From positions 1-64,000 of the forward strand of contig CAYSEW010000013.1 of assembly GCA_964430245.1 (NCBI GenBank): a stretch of DNA of 64,000 bases, read 5' to 3'. The notes beneath the pieces are model-generated. The model was given only the letters and a program-made list of their open reading frames with translations, was not told the DNA's origin and did no database searches. Position 1 is the first letter of the stretch. Every line of letters begins with the position of its first letter. Of this stretch, positions 43,925-53,260 are shown piece after piece. The DNA is from CAYSEW01 sp964430245 (GTDB taxonomy: Bacteria > Bacteroidota > Bacteroidia > Flavobacteriales_D > Parvicellaceae). The position numbers were made by a program, and so were the translations under genes.

Positions 43925-44821
43925 TTATTGAATTAAGTTTTCTCTCAGCTCAATGATTTTATTAGAAATTAATTGTACTTCTTCATTAGTTAATTCAACA
44001 TCTATATAATCAATTTCATCTCCATATTTTTTAATACTTTCAAGATTGTCATAGGTGTCAACTATATCAGTAATATAATCTTGAAGTCCATAAATGTCAT
44101 CACTTTTTTCTTTTATGTGCTTGATCCCTCCAATAAGTATTTCTGCAATGGTCATTTGTTCGGATAAAAGAATACCCAAATTATTATTTTCATCATTCAA
44201 TGTTTTAGCACCCAGATACATGCCTTCTACCCATGCGCCTGTAAAATAGATAACAGATAAATCATCCATTCCATTATCCTCTATGTAAGAATCAGTATTT
44301 TCTTGTACATATATCAGTAAATCTACAATGCTATCATATTTACCTATGTTATTTTCAAACCTTTTAATAATATCTTCATTCTGAAAGACAGTTTCTAGAC
44401 CAATTTTACTTCCTAATTTCCTAATCACCTTTAGATATTGTGAAGCTTCGTCATATTTTTCGTTTTCTACACAATATGCTAGGTCTGAAGAATAAACACC
44501 AAAATTCAATGATTGCTGAAATTTGCTGTTATAATCATCAGCATTTTCAGTTGAATTAGGCAATCCTTGCATATATTCTAATCCAGCTTTTTTGAAAATA
44601 GATGCTATTTGTAAAGGAGAAGGTGGTATAAACTCATAATCATCACTTAAGTCTGGTTCATTGTTAGATTGTTGATCATTATTGTTTTGTGGTCCATTAT
44701 TTTCTGTGGAATTATCATCATCTTGATTATTGTCACTATTACTATCATCATTACTACATGAGATGATAAATAATGAGCTAAAAAGAAAAATAAATAAATA
44801 GTTGAGTCCTTTGATTTTCAT
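43925..44821 (-). CDS. Putative lipoprotein with Asn/Asp-rich linker
   Basis: The 298-residue protein has a signal peptide with lipobox (LFIISC, Cys22), then a low-complexity linker rich in Asn, Asp and Gln (about 24-62, e.g. NDDSNSDNNQDDDNSTENNG) and an all-helical domain of about 235 residues. Such linkers project lipoproteins from the membrane. The helical domain has no recognised motif. It precedes the exported 231-residue protein by 13 nt on the same strand, which suggests one operon. Function unknown. Confidence 0.7.
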   Translation of the reverse strand: MKIKGLNYLFIFLFSSLFIISCSNDDSNSDNNQDDDNSTENNGPQNNNDQQSNNEPDLSDDYEFIPPSPLQIASIFKKAGLEYMQGLPNSTENADDYNSKFQQSLNFGVYSSDLAYCVENEKYDEASQYLKVIRKLGSKIGLETVFQNEDIIKRFENNIGKYDSIVDLLIYVQENTDSYIEDNGMDDLSVIYFTGAWVEGMYLGAKTLNDENNNLGILLSEQMTIAEILIGGIKHIKEKSDDIYGLQDYITDIVDTYDNLESIKKYGDEIDYIDVELTNEEVQLISNKIIELRENLIQ

Positions 44822-44891
44822 ATTTTAAAATTCAATTTACGCTAAGTTAAAAAAATACTTCTATTCAACAACCTATTAATAATATTGATTA

Positions 44892-45329
44892 TTATTGAAT
44901 CTCATCATTAAATACTTGGATGTCCTTAGACACAGTAATTAGGTTAGTGAACTTACCCCTGAACCTTGTTGCTCTTACCATATGGTTGTCGATCCAATGA
45001 TAGTTACCTCCTCTTGGTTTATTCATTAATAAACCATGGAATTTAAATCCATGTTTGTTTAACCATTTTTCAGTATATGCTCTATGTTCTTCTGTTCTTG
45101 ATGTAAAAAAAGTGATGATATGTCCTTCGTCATACCAGTCATTTAATGTTTTTAATGCATCAGGATATGGATCACAAGTAAGCATTCTTTCAGGTTCTTC
45201 ATTTGGAATATCATCAGTAATCGTGCCATCAATATCTATAAGATAATTCATGGTGTTATTATCCAATACAGGGCTGGCATTTTCACCTTTGGCATCTAAT
45301 ACAGTTTTTAAATTCTTTGGGTCTTTCAT
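44892..45329 (-). CDS. HAD-superfamily phosphatase-like protein
   Basis: The 145-residue protein has HAD motif I as YLIDIDGTITDD, with the nucleophilic Asp and the second acid, and motif II as FFTSRTEEHR, and ends with WIDNHMVRATRFRGKF in the place of the last acidic motif. It belongs to a small HAD group in Bacteroidota of uncertain substrate. The cap domain is minimal. An internal ATG at 45251 would start just before the first motif; the longer form is kept because the N-terminal 26 residues look like part of the family. It follows gap by 27 nt on the same strand, so it is likely co-transcribed. Confidence 0.78.
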   Translation of the reverse strand: MKDPKNLKTVLDAKGENASPVLDNNTMNYLIDIDGTITDDIPNEEPERMLTCDPYPDALKTLNDWYDEGHIITFFTSRTEEHRAYTEKWLNKHGFKFHGLLMNKPRGGNYHWIDNHMVRATRFRGKFTNLITVSKDIQVFNDEIQ

Positions 45330-45356
45330 TTTATTTAGATTTAAAGAATTTAAGAT

Positions 45357-46817
45357 TTAATAATAGATCAATCTTCTTACTTTAGAGATGTACTTTGCCA
45401 TTCGAATAACCTGTTTAGTATACCCATATTCATTATCATACCAGGCATATAATACACAGTTTTTACCATCATCAGAAACTAATGTTGCATTGCTGTCAAA
45501 AACAGAAGCACATGTATTTCCAATAATATCATTGGAAACCAATTCTTTACTTATTTCAAACTTAATTTGATTCACTAAATCTCCATTTAGTGCAGCATTT
45601 TTCATTTGAGTATTGATCTCTTCTTTATTAGTAGATTTATTTAGCGTTAATTTGATAATTGCTAATGAACCATTTGGAGTAGGGACTCTTACTGCATTTG
45701 CAGTTAATTTACCAGCTAAAGATGGTATCACCTTAGTTACTGCTTTTCCTGCACCTGTAGATGTAATGACCATGTTAATAGCAGCAGACCTTCCACGCCT
45801 TGGTTTTTTATGCATATTGTCAAGAAGATTCTGGTCATTTGTATAAGCATGAACAGTTTCTATATGACCATGATTAACACCAAAATTATCTTCAATTACC
45901 TTTAAAACTGGAGAAATAGCATTGGTAGTACAAGAAGCAGCACTATAAATGGTTTCATTTTCAAGATCAAGGTCTTTATGGTTGATTCCATAAACAATAT
46001 TAGGGACACCACTTCCAGGAGCAGTTAATAATACTTTAGATGCACCCTTTGATTTTAGGTGTCTACCTAATGCTTCTCTATCTTTAAAAACACCTGTGTT
46101 GTCAATGATCAATGCATTATTGATTCCATAGGCAGTGTAATCTATATCTTCTGGATTTTTACCTTCAATAATTTTAATGATCTGACCATTGATAATTAAA
46201 GATTGATTTTCATAGTCTTCAATTACAGATCCTTTAAATGAACCATGAACAGAATCATTTCTTAGTAAAGCCGCCCTTTTTTCAATTTGGTTATTATCTA
46301 CACTCCTAATCACAATAGCTCTTAATCTTAATTGTTGACCTTTACCAGCTTGTTTAATTAATTCTCTAGCAGCTAATCTTCCAATCCTTCCAAATCCATA
46401 CAAAACCACATCTTGTGGGCTGAAAGTATGCTTCTCATCGCCAATAAAATCAGTTAATGTATTTTTAAGAAAATCCTCAATGGATGAAAATTGATCTTTT
46501 TGATTCAAATATTCATTGGTTATTCTTCCTATATCAATTTTAGAAGGAGCCAGGTCTAATTTAAGAAGTAGATTGGCTACTTTAGATGCAGTATAGATAT
46601 CAATTGGTTTTTTAACAACTTTTTCTGCATAGTTAAAAAGATTGATGATCTCAGAAGTGCTAACGTCTACTAAATGATTTCTGTAAAGTACTAGCTCAAC
46701 ACCTTTATTATACATTAATGTACCTACTGCAGTAGTCAATTCAACAGCAGCTTTTTCTTGCTTAACATATTCGTTAAGACCAGCTTCATAGCCGGTTTTT
46801 GCTTCCATGATTTCCAT
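45357..46817 (-). CDS. gap: Glyceraldehyde-3-phosphate dehydrogenase, long form
   Basis: The 486-residue enzyme oxidises glyceraldehyde-3-phosphate. The core lies at about 135-486: NAD-binding GFGRIGRLAARE (141-147 region), the catalytic Cys296 in SAASCTTNAISP, and VHAYTNDQNLLD, RRGRSAAINMV and WYDNEYGYT. It differs from the usual 335-residue form by an N-terminal extension of about 130 residues that is helical and has no recognised domain; similar long GAPDHs are known in Bacteroidota beside the short form. It follows rpoD by 24 nt. The extension might affect regulation or oligomer state. Confidence 0.93.
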   Translation of the reverse strand: MEIMEAKTGYEAGLNEYVKQEKAAVELTTAVGTLMYNKGVELVLYRNHLVDVSTSEIINLFNYAEKVVKKPIDIYTASKVANLLLKLDLAPSKIDIGRITNEYLNQKDQFSSIEDFLKNTLTDFIGDEKHTFSPQDVVLYGFGRIGRLAARELIKQAGKGQQLRLRAIVIRSVDNNQIEKRAALLRNDSVHGSFKGSVIEDYENQSLIINGQIIKIIEGKNPEDIDYTAYGINNALIIDNTGVFKDREALGRHLKSKGASKVLLTAPGSGVPNIVYGINHKDLDLENETIYSAASCTTNAISPVLKVIEDNFGVNHGHIETVHAYTNDQNLLDNMHKKPRRGRSAAINMVITSTGAGKAVTKVIPSLAGKLTANAVRVPTPNGSLAIIKLTLNKSTNKEEINTQMKNAALNGDLVNQIKFEISKELVSNDIIGNTCASVFDSNATLVSDDGKNCVLYAWYDNEYGYTKQVIRMAKYISKVRRLIYY

Positions 46818-46841
46818 TTTTTTGATTGATTGTTCTTAGGT

Positions 46842-47705
46842 TTATCCTAAATAGGCTTTTAATAATTTACTTCTTGAAGTATGTCTAAGTCTTCTAATGG
46901 CTTTTTCTTTGATCTGACGAACTCTTTCTCTTGTTAAATCAAATTTAGCTCCGATCTCTTCTAAAGTAAGACCATGTTGCATGCCAATTCCGAAAAATAA
47001 TCTTATTACATCTCTTTCTCTTTCTGTTAATGTAGACAATGACCTTTCAATTTCTCTTTGTAAAGATTCCATCATTAAAAGTCTGTCAGCTTTAGGGCTG
47101 TCATTATTAACCATTACATCAAGTAGTGAATTGTCTTCTCCATCTACAAAAGGGGCATCTACTGAAACATGACGTCCACTTACTTTGATGGTGTCCTTAA
47201 CTTTATCTTCTGGTAGATCAAGAGCATTGGCTAGTTCATCAGAACTAGGTGGTCTTTCATATTCCTGTTCAAGCTTAGAAAAAGCTTTATTAATCTTATT
47301 TAATGAGCCAACTTGATTCAATGGTAATCTTACAATCCTAGATTGTTCAGCTAATGCTTGTAGAATTGATTGCCTGATCCACCAAACAGCATATGAAATA
47401 AATTTAAAACCTCTAGTTTCATCAAATCTTTGTGCAGCTTTGATCAAACCTAAATTACCTTCATTGATAAGGTCGGGTAGGGTAAGGCCCTGATTTTGAT
47501 ATTGTTTGGCTACTGATACTACAAACCTAAGGTTAGCTTTGGTTAATTTTTCAAGCGCTACTTGGTCTCCTTGTTTAATTCTTTGAGCTAATTCAACTTC
47601 CTGTTCTGCAGTGATTAAATCTTCTCTACCTATTTCTTGTAAATATTTATCTAGTGATTGACTTTCTCTGTTAGTGATGGATTTGGTGATCTTTAATTGT
47701 CTCAT
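46842..47705 (-). CDS. rpoD: Primary sigma factor (RpoD/SigA), short Bacteroidota form
   Basis: The 287-residue protein is the group 1 sigma-70 factor of Bacteroidota, which lacks most of region 1. Region 1.2 begins with SLDKYLQEIGREDLITAEQEVELAQRI; region 2 has LRFVVSVAKQYQNQGLTLPDLINEGNLGLIKAA and FISYAVWWIRQSI, region 3 is about 125-210 and region 4 ends with GLTLEEIGAKFDLTRERVRQIKEKAIRRLRH. It recognises TAnnTTTG-type promoters, of which several occur in this window. It has its own good promoter and a leader of about 45 nt. It may share a transcript with gap. Confidence 0.94.
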   Translation of the reverse strand: MRQLKITKSITNRESQSLDKYLQEIGREDLITAEQEVELAQRIKQGDQVALEKLTKANLRFVVSVAKQYQNQGLTLPDLINEGNLGLIKAAQRFDETRGFKFISYAVWWIRQSILQALAEQSRIVRLPLNQVGSLNKINKAFSKLEQEYERPPSSDELANALDLPEDKVKDTIKVSGRHVSVDAPFVDGEDNSLLDVMVNNDSPKADRLLMMESLQREIERSLSTLTERERDVIRLFFGIGMQHGLTLEEIGAKFDLTRERVRQIKEKAIRRLRHTSRSKLLKAYLG

Positions 47706-47754
47706 GTTTTTTCCTCTATATTTAAAGTGTTAAATCCTCAATTTTTAAGTGCGG

Positions 47755-47786
47755 CAAATGTAATCTAAACAAGAAGTCAAGTCAAG
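47755..47786 (-). promoter_or_regulatory. Promoter of rpoD
   Basis: On the minus strand CTTG at 47786-47783, a 20-nt spacer and TACATTTG at 47762-47755 match the Bacteroidota consensus (TTG or TTTG, 19-21 nt, TAnnTTTG). The expected start is near 47750, about 45 nt upstream of the rpoD ATG. This intergenic region of 246 nt holds nothing else that I recognise. Confidence 0.65.
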
Positions 47787-47951
47787 TGAAATGGAATTTA
47801 AATTTTCACTTTTAGATGCCTTTTTTTTAACAGTTGTTTTTTAGTACTAAAAAGTACTTATTCAATTGTTCTTAATATATTGACTTTCAACTTAATAAAC
47901 ACATCTTAATAGCAGATGTTGTCTGGAAAATTGTTAAAAGATGTGAATAAA

Positions 47952-48818
47952 TTATTTAATTGGAAATACATTTAGTTGAGCACCTCCAAATATGCCAAAA
48001 CCATTAGTGACATTACTATATACTTGAACGGGTTGGGCAAATGGATTTCCAGTTGCATTTTCATAAATATTATAGCTTATGTTAAAGTTGTAGGTAGCTT
48101 CAGTAATGTTGTATAACCAAACTTCTAAATGATCTATATAATCAATTTTACCTTCTAATTCAATGGCAATTTCTAGGTCTTTTTCTTGACCATTAAATAA
48201 TAGGTCGGTAAATAAGCCTTCATTTTCCCAATTATTTTGATTGTTAAAAACCGGATCTTCTAGAAGTACAGGCATTTGATATTCAATTAATATTGAATCT
48301 CCTGTATTCCAATCTATTTCCCAATAGCCAACATGGACAGAAACACGGTAATAATTTCTGGCATCCCCTGGATCCTGAAACAAGATATTCATGTCGAATT
48401 GTTCTTCTCCATCGATTATGTTGGTCATAGTGTCAACAGAAATAATGTTAATTTCACTCGGAAGTCTGTCTCTAGAATACACGTCTGTATATCCATTGGC
48501 AGCAACTTCTATTCTGTAATCTTGATCAGATTGAGGGTAGTTATTTCCCCTATAATACCCTTCAGATTCATAAGCTAAGGTTTCAACAATATTTCCTAAA
48601 GAATCTTTAATAATTACAGTAGCATCTTCAACATCTCCTAATTCACCATTGTCAATAACACTTAAACTGTGACTCACATGAACTCTCCAAGGGTTTTCAG
48701 AATCAAATAATGAGTTGACCACTAATTTTGGTTGGGATATCTCACCAGTAAAAGGTATGACCTTCTCACAGGATATTAGAACAATAGAGAAGCTAAAAAT
48801 TAAAACAAGGTTTTTCAT
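47952..48818 (-). CDS. DUF4249 lipoprotein
   Basis: The 288-residue protein has a lipobox (VLISC, Cys17) and then the DUF4249 opening EKVIPFTGEISQPKLVVNSLF, with the typical HVSHSLSV segment. DUF4249 proteins are surface lipoproteins that Bacteroidota encode next to TonB-dependent receptors. It starts 3 nt after the stop of the receptor gene, so the two are almost certainly co-translated. By analogy with SusC/SusD-type pairs it may cap or assist the receptor, but the substrate is unknown. Confidence 0.87.
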   Translation of the reverse strand: MKNLVLIFSFSIVLISCEKVIPFTGEISQPKLVVNSLFDSENPWRVHVSHSLSVIDNGELGDVEDATVIIKDSLGNIVETLAYESEGYYRGNNYPQSDQDYRIEVAANGYTDVYSRDRLPSEINIISVDTMTNIIDGEEQFDMNILFQDPGDARNYYRVSVHVGYWEIDWNTGDSILIEYQMPVLLEDPVFNNQNNWENEGLFTDLLFNGQEKDLEIAIELEGKIDYIDHLEVWLYNITEATYNFNISYNIYENATGNPFAQPVQVYSNVTNGFGIFGGAQLNVFPIK

Positions 48819-48821
48819 AGT

Positions 48822-51167
48822 TTAAAATTTAAAGGCGTAATTTATTGAGGGAATCATTGGGAATAGACTATATTGATAAAGTTGTCTATTGTTATTTTCA
48901 TCATAACCAAATTCTAGATAGAATGGGTTTTGTCTATTGTAAATATTATAAACTCCAACGCTAAAAGTTCTTTCACCCCATTCTTTTTGTTTTTTAAAGT
49001 TAATAGAAATGTCTAGTCTATGGTAAGCTGGCATTCTATAATTGTTTCTTTGTTCAATGTGCTCGATTTCTCCTCCCCATTGAAATTGAGTGTCAAAGAC
49101 TGAACGATACCTTTCAAGTCCAAGTGTAACAGCATTTCCAGTACCATACACCCAAACAAATCCCATATTTATATTATCATTGATCTCATGAGTAACAGCA
49201 ATTCCAATGTCATGCCTTCTGTCATATCTATATGGGAAAACTTCTCCAAAATTTAAATTCTCAAATTGACGATTGGTCCAGGATAGGGTGTAGCCGATCC
49301 AACCAGTTGTTTTACCAACTTTCTTTTCTATTAATAATTCACCACCATAAGACCATCCTCTACCTACTTCAACTTTTTGTTGCCAATCCAGCTCAGTATT
49401 AAAAAAGGAAGCACCATCTTTATATTCAATTAAATTGTCCATTGTTTTATAATATCCTTCAACTGAAATTTCAAATTTGTTTTTGATAGTGGTCGCATAT
49501 CCAATTGCCCATTGATCAGAAAATTGAGGAGCAATTTGTTCTGTGGCTGGTAACCATAAATCTGTAGGCATACCAATTCCTGTATTGGTAAGTAAATGAA
49601 GAAATTGAGTCATTGCTGCATAGCTAAATTTAAGAGAGGAACTCTCATTTAATAGGTATCTACCACTAAATCTTGGCTGATAAGATATATAGTTAGAATT
49701 ACCTACAAGAAACCCTGAAACATGTAATCCTATATTTCCTTTCAACTTATTACCTAGTTTAAATTCATCTTCTATGTAAGAGAAAAGTTCATGGGCAAAA
49801 TGAAGCTGAGAGCCAAAAGAAGTGTCTAGTGCTGAGCTACCTGTGGAAGTCATTGAGAATTGATTAACACCAGGAGTAAACGTATGATAAATGTCTCCAA
49901 TCCCAAATTTCACTAAATGATTAGGGTTAGGCATCCAGTCAAAGTCTAATTTTCCAGACCAATCTTCAATTCCAGAATTGTAGGCAAAAGAAAATGCTTC
50001 ATTGAATTCATTTCCATTTTCAATTCTTGTAGTACTGTTGTCTGCTCCAATTAAAAAATTATACCTACTATATCTTAATGTAGTATTCATGAATATTTTG
50101 TTGGAAACCATGTGATTCCACCTTATTGCACTAATTATATTTCCCCATGTTAATTGAGCTTCAGTGTTGTCTGTGTAGTTGACATTGTTTTCTGTCCAGG
50201 TATCTGTGTTGTTCAAGTAAGCCCTGTCTTTACCCATATAATGGCTAATGTATAACCTGTCTTTTTCTGAGAACTTATGATTGATCTTTGCATTAACATC
50301 GTAAAAATAATATCCCCCAGAATTCCCATTACTATTAGCCCTTATAATAGGTTGTGCTAGAATGTCTAGATAGGTTCTTCTGGCAGAGATCAAAAAAGAA
50401 GTTTTGTCTTTAATGATAGGGCCCTCTAAAGTTAGTTTAGAGGAAATCAATCCAATGGAGCCCTCTCCATGAAACTCTTTCATGTTACCTTCTTTCATTT
50501 TAATGTCTATTACAGATGAAAGTCTACCTCCATATCTTGCAGGAAAACCTCCTTTAACCAATTTAGTCGAATTGATCGCATCTGCATTAAATACTGAAAA
50601 GAAACCAAATAAATGTGATGCGTTGTATACAGGAACTCCATCTAATAAAATTAAGTTTTGGTCTGGACCACCACCTCTTACATAAATGCCCGATGTTCCT
50701 TCACTTCCAGATTGAACACCAGGTAAAAGTTGAATGGTTTTCATTATGTCATTTTCTCCTAGTAAAGCTGGTAATGTTTTTACTTTTTGCATTGAAAGAT
50801 CTATGGTACTCATTTCAGTTTTTAGGTGGACTTGTTCATCTTTGTCTGACAAAATCTCTACTTCATCAAGCATTATAGACTCCATTTTAAAATTAAAAGT
50901 GATATCGCTTTTAGGAGATCCTAAATAAAATTGAGGTTTGAATCCTATATAGCTAACTTTTAGATGAATAGAATCTTTAGGTATTGTTAAGCTAAAAAAT
51001 CCATAATCATTGGTGATAGTGCCTTTTTGTGATTTAAGATCATATATGGTAGCACCTATTAATTTTTCACCCGTTTCTTTTTCTTCTATGTAGCCACTTA
51101 TAGTAATCGTTTCTTGTGAAAAACAAAAGAGTGGTAGGAGATAAAATAGATAAAGAATTTGTTTCAT
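48822..51167 (-). CDS. TonB-dependent receptor with carboxypeptidase-like N-terminal domain
   Basis: The 781-residue outer-membrane protein has a signal peptide (MKQILYLFYLLPLFCFS), a carboxypeptidase-regulatory-like domain (about 18-105, ISGYIEEKETGEKLIGATIYD), a plug domain (about 110-235, GIYVRGGGPDQNLILLDGVPVYNASHLFG) and a 22-strand barrel ending in SINYAFKF with the terminal Phe. The plug hallmark is intact. It imports an unknown large nutrient using TonB. The start at 51167 is the better ATG, five codons after the first possible Met, and lies 3 nt from a -7 box. The gene starts 28 nt from a scaffold gap. Confidence 0.92.
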   Translation of the reverse strand: MKQILYLFYLLPLFCFSQETITISGYIEEKETGEKLIGATIYDLKSQKGTITNDYGFFSLTIPKDSIHLKVSYIGFKPQFYLGSPKSDITFNFKMESIMLDEVEILSDKDEQVHLKTEMSTIDLSMQKVKTLPALLGENDIMKTIQLLPGVQSGSEGTSGIYVRGGGPDQNLILLDGVPVYNASHLFGFFSVFNADAINSTKLVKGGFPARYGGRLSSVIDIKMKEGNMKEFHGEGSIGLISSKLTLEGPIIKDKTSFLISARRTYLDILAQPIIRANSNGNSGGYYFYDVNAKINHKFSEKDRLYISHYMGKDRAYLNNTDTWTENNVNYTDNTEAQLTWGNIISAIRWNHMVSNKIFMNTTLRYSRYNFLIGADNSTTRIENGNEFNEAFSFAYNSGIEDWSGKLDFDWMPNPNHLVKFGIGDIYHTFTPGVNQFSMTSTGSSALDTSFGSQLHFAHELFSYIEDEFKLGNKLKGNIGLHVSGFLVGNSNYISYQPRFSGRYLLNESSSLKFSYAAMTQFLHLLTNTGIGMPTDLWLPATEQIAPQFSDQWAIGYATTIKNKFEISVEGYYKTMDNLIEYKDGASFFNTELDWQQKVEVGRGWSYGGELLIEKKVGKTTGWIGYTLSWTNRQFENLNFGEVFPYRYDRRHDIGIAVTHEINDNINMGFVWVYGTGNAVTLGLERYRSVFDTQFQWGGEIEHIEQRNNYRMPAYHRLDISINFKKQKEWGERTFSVGVYNIYNRQNPFYLEFGYDENNNRQLYQYSLFPMIPSINYAFKF

Positions 51168-51170
51168 ATT

Positions 51171-51178
51171 CAAATTTA
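51171..51178 (-). promoter_or_regulatory. -7 promoter box for the TonB receptor operon, 3 nt from the ATG
   Basis: The minus strand reads TAAATTTG, then AAT, then the receptor ATG at 51167. It matches TAnnTTTG. The -33 region would fall at the edge of the N gap and cannot be read. Confidence 0.4.
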
Positions 51179-51195
51179 TCAAATGTTAATTATTT

Positions 51196-51295
51196 NNNNN
51201 NNNNNNNNNNNNNNNNNNNNNNNNNNNNNNNNNNNNNNNNNNNNNNNNNNNNNNNNNNNNNNNNNNNNNNNNNNNNNNNNNNNNNNNNNNNNNNN
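51196..51295. other. Scaffold gap (100 N)
   Basis: Exactly 100 consecutive N. This is the conventional placeholder for a gap of unknown size in a scaffolded assembly. It removes the 3' end of the Deg protease gene and possibly the promoter of the TonB receptor operon. Its true length is unknown. Confidence 0.98.
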
Positions 51296-52355
51296 CCTTA
51301 TTATCTACTTTTAAAATGATGTCTCCAGCAATGATCCCTGCATCTTTTGCCGCTCCATCTTCTGATAAATTAGATACATATACTCCATTGGTGTTTGGAA
51401 GGTTTAATTCATTAACTAATTCTTGATCTATGTCTTTTATGATTACTCCAATAAAAGCCCTTTGAACGGTGCCGTAGTTTTTAAGGTCATTAACAATTTT
51501 TAATGCTAAATTAGAGGGTATCGCAAATGAATATCCTGAATAGGAACCTGTATTGGAAGCTATAGCAGTATTGATGCCTACCAACAATCCATCTGGAGAT
51601 ACCAAAGCCCCTCCACTATTTCCAGGATTTACAGCTGCATCAGTTTGGATAAATGATTCTAACGGGAACACATTGTTAGACACATCACCTCTTAATATGT
51701 TAATGCTTCTAGCTTTTGCACTTACAATTCCAGCTGTAACGGTTGAGGTCAAATTAAAAGGGTTGCCAACTGCTAAAACCCAGTCACCAATCTCTATATT
51801 ATCTGAGTTGCCAAATTCTGTATAGGGAAGATTTTGTTCATCTACTTTAAGTAATGCTAGATCAGTTCCTTTATCTGCTCCAACTAATTTGGCGGTTAAT
51901 TCTCTACCGTCATTTAAAGTGATTTTCATTTTATTCGCTTCTTCAATGACATGGTTATTGGTAATGATATATCCATCTTTAGAAATAATTACTCCAGATC
52001 CAGTAGCAATTTGAGGTCTGTATCCTCTACTTCCATTTGGCCCCCAAAAAAAATCTAGTAATGGGTCTGAGTTGTATTCAGAATCATACTCACTTTGTAT
52101 ATGTACTACTGCATTTACTGTTTTTTCAGCAGCTATTGTGAAATCTGATGGATTACTTGATGTCGAAGTGAAATTTTGATTAACTAATTTAGAGTTAATT
52201 GCAAAATCATCCTCTAATTCTGATGACTTTTGCTCGACTATCACTTTTTTTGAGTCTGAAATAGTTGATTTATCAAAGTTTAAAAAATAAGTTAAGGCAA
52301 AAACAGTTAATCCTCCAGTAATTCCTGCAATGGTTAGTTGAATACTTGATTTCAT
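51296..52355 (-). CDS. Deg-family (HtrA/DegQ-like) periplasmic serine protease, C terminus lost in gap
   Basis: The visible 353 residues contain an N-terminal hydrophobic anchor or signal (about 5-25), the trypsin-like domain with catalytic His135 (TNNHVIEEA), Asp165 (GTDLALLK) and Ser247 (NPGNSGGAL), and the first PDZ domain, which starts near 297 (RAFIGVIIKDID) and is broken at GDIILKVDNK. DegP/DegQ proteins with two PDZ domains are 440-500 residues long, so about 100-140 residues are probably missing. The two residues and stop read after the N run are not trustworthy. It degrades or refolds damaged envelope proteins. Confidence 0.9.
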
Positions 52356-52480
52356 GATCTAATTGATTATTATTAATAATTTCATTAACGGATTATTTAA
52401 AAAACTTGTTGCTTAGATGGATGTTAAATAATGTTAACCTATTTAATATAATGAAGAATAATTAATTTAGCTACATAATT

Positions 52481-53260
52481 ATGATAATTCAGTTTTATAA
52501 ATATCAAGGCACAGGTAATGATTTTATCTTAATTGATGATCGTGCAGAAAGATTAGAAATAAAAAATGAACATATTTTAAAGCTCTGTTCTAGAAAATAT
52601 GGGATAGGATCCGATGGTGTAATTGTTATAAGGGATAAAAAAGGATATGATTTCGAAATGATTTTTTATAATCCCGATGGGTCTCAGAGCTTTTGCGGTA
52701 ATGGTAGTAGGTGTGCTGTTCTTTTTGCTCATCATATGGGTATCATTACAAGAGAAACAAAGTTTTTATCTACTGATGGTGTTCATGAAGCAATAATTAA
52801 AGATGGGTCTATAGTAGAATTAAAAATGAATGATCCAGTTAATTTTAATCAAAAAGGTGATTTAACTTTTTTTATCAATACTGGCTCTCCACATTATGTA
52901 GAATTCAGGAATGAAATAGATGATTTGGATTTTGTGAATGAATCTAAAAAAATCCGTTATAATGAAGAATATAATGACGCTGGAGTAAATGTGAATTTTG
53001 TAGAGAAAAATGGTGTTGGTATTAAAATGAGAACTTATGAAAGAGGAGTTGAGAATGAAACTTTATCATGTGGAACTGGAGTAACTGCTGCAGCATTGGC
53101 TTATGCTGATTGTGAAACTATTGAGTCTGGAGAGATAGAGGTGATTACTGCCGGTGGAAAGTTAAAAGTAAGATATAATAATAATGCTGGTCAATTTACT
53201 GATATATGGTTAATTGGTCCAGCACAATATGTTTTTAAAGGAGATATGGATGTCAGCTAA
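52481..53260 (+). CDS. dapF: Diaminopimelate epimerase
   Basis: DapF interconverts L,L- and meso-diaminopimelate for lysine and peptidoglycan synthesis. The 259 residues have the two catalytic cysteines in FCGNGSRCA and LSCGTGVTAAAL, GTGNDFILIDDR at the start and GAGVNVNFVE-like DAGVNVNFVE in the centre. The GxGxTxAxGTGVTA-type second site is normal for Bacteroidota. Its stop overlaps the start of the next gene by 11 nt. Confidence 0.95.
   Translation: MIIQFYKYQGTGNDFILIDDRAERLEIKNEHILKLCSRKYGIGSDGVIVIRDKKGYDFEMIFYNPDGSQSFCGNGSRCAVLFAHHMGIITRETKFLSTDGVHEAIIKDGSIVELKMNDPVNFNQKGDLTFFINTGSPHYVEFRNEIDDLDFVNESKKIRYNEEYNDAGVNVNFVEKNGVGIKMRTYERGVENETLSCGTGVTAAALAYADCETIESGEIEVITAGGKLKVRYNNNAGQFTDIWLIGPAQYVFKGDMDVS

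Noticed and set aside
46836..46850. Short inverted repeat TTAGG/CCTAA around the rpoD stop as terminator
   Set aside because: The stem is only 5 bp, A/T-rich, and has no T tract, so it is too weak to call.
50482..50928. Several plus-strand frames across the TonB receptor plug
   Set aside because: All are antisense to the intact plug domain and have no recognisable domain.
51186..51195. Stop codon just after the N run as the end of the Deg protease
   Set aside because: The frame across an unknown-size gap cannot be trusted, and the resulting protein would end inside its first PDZ domain.
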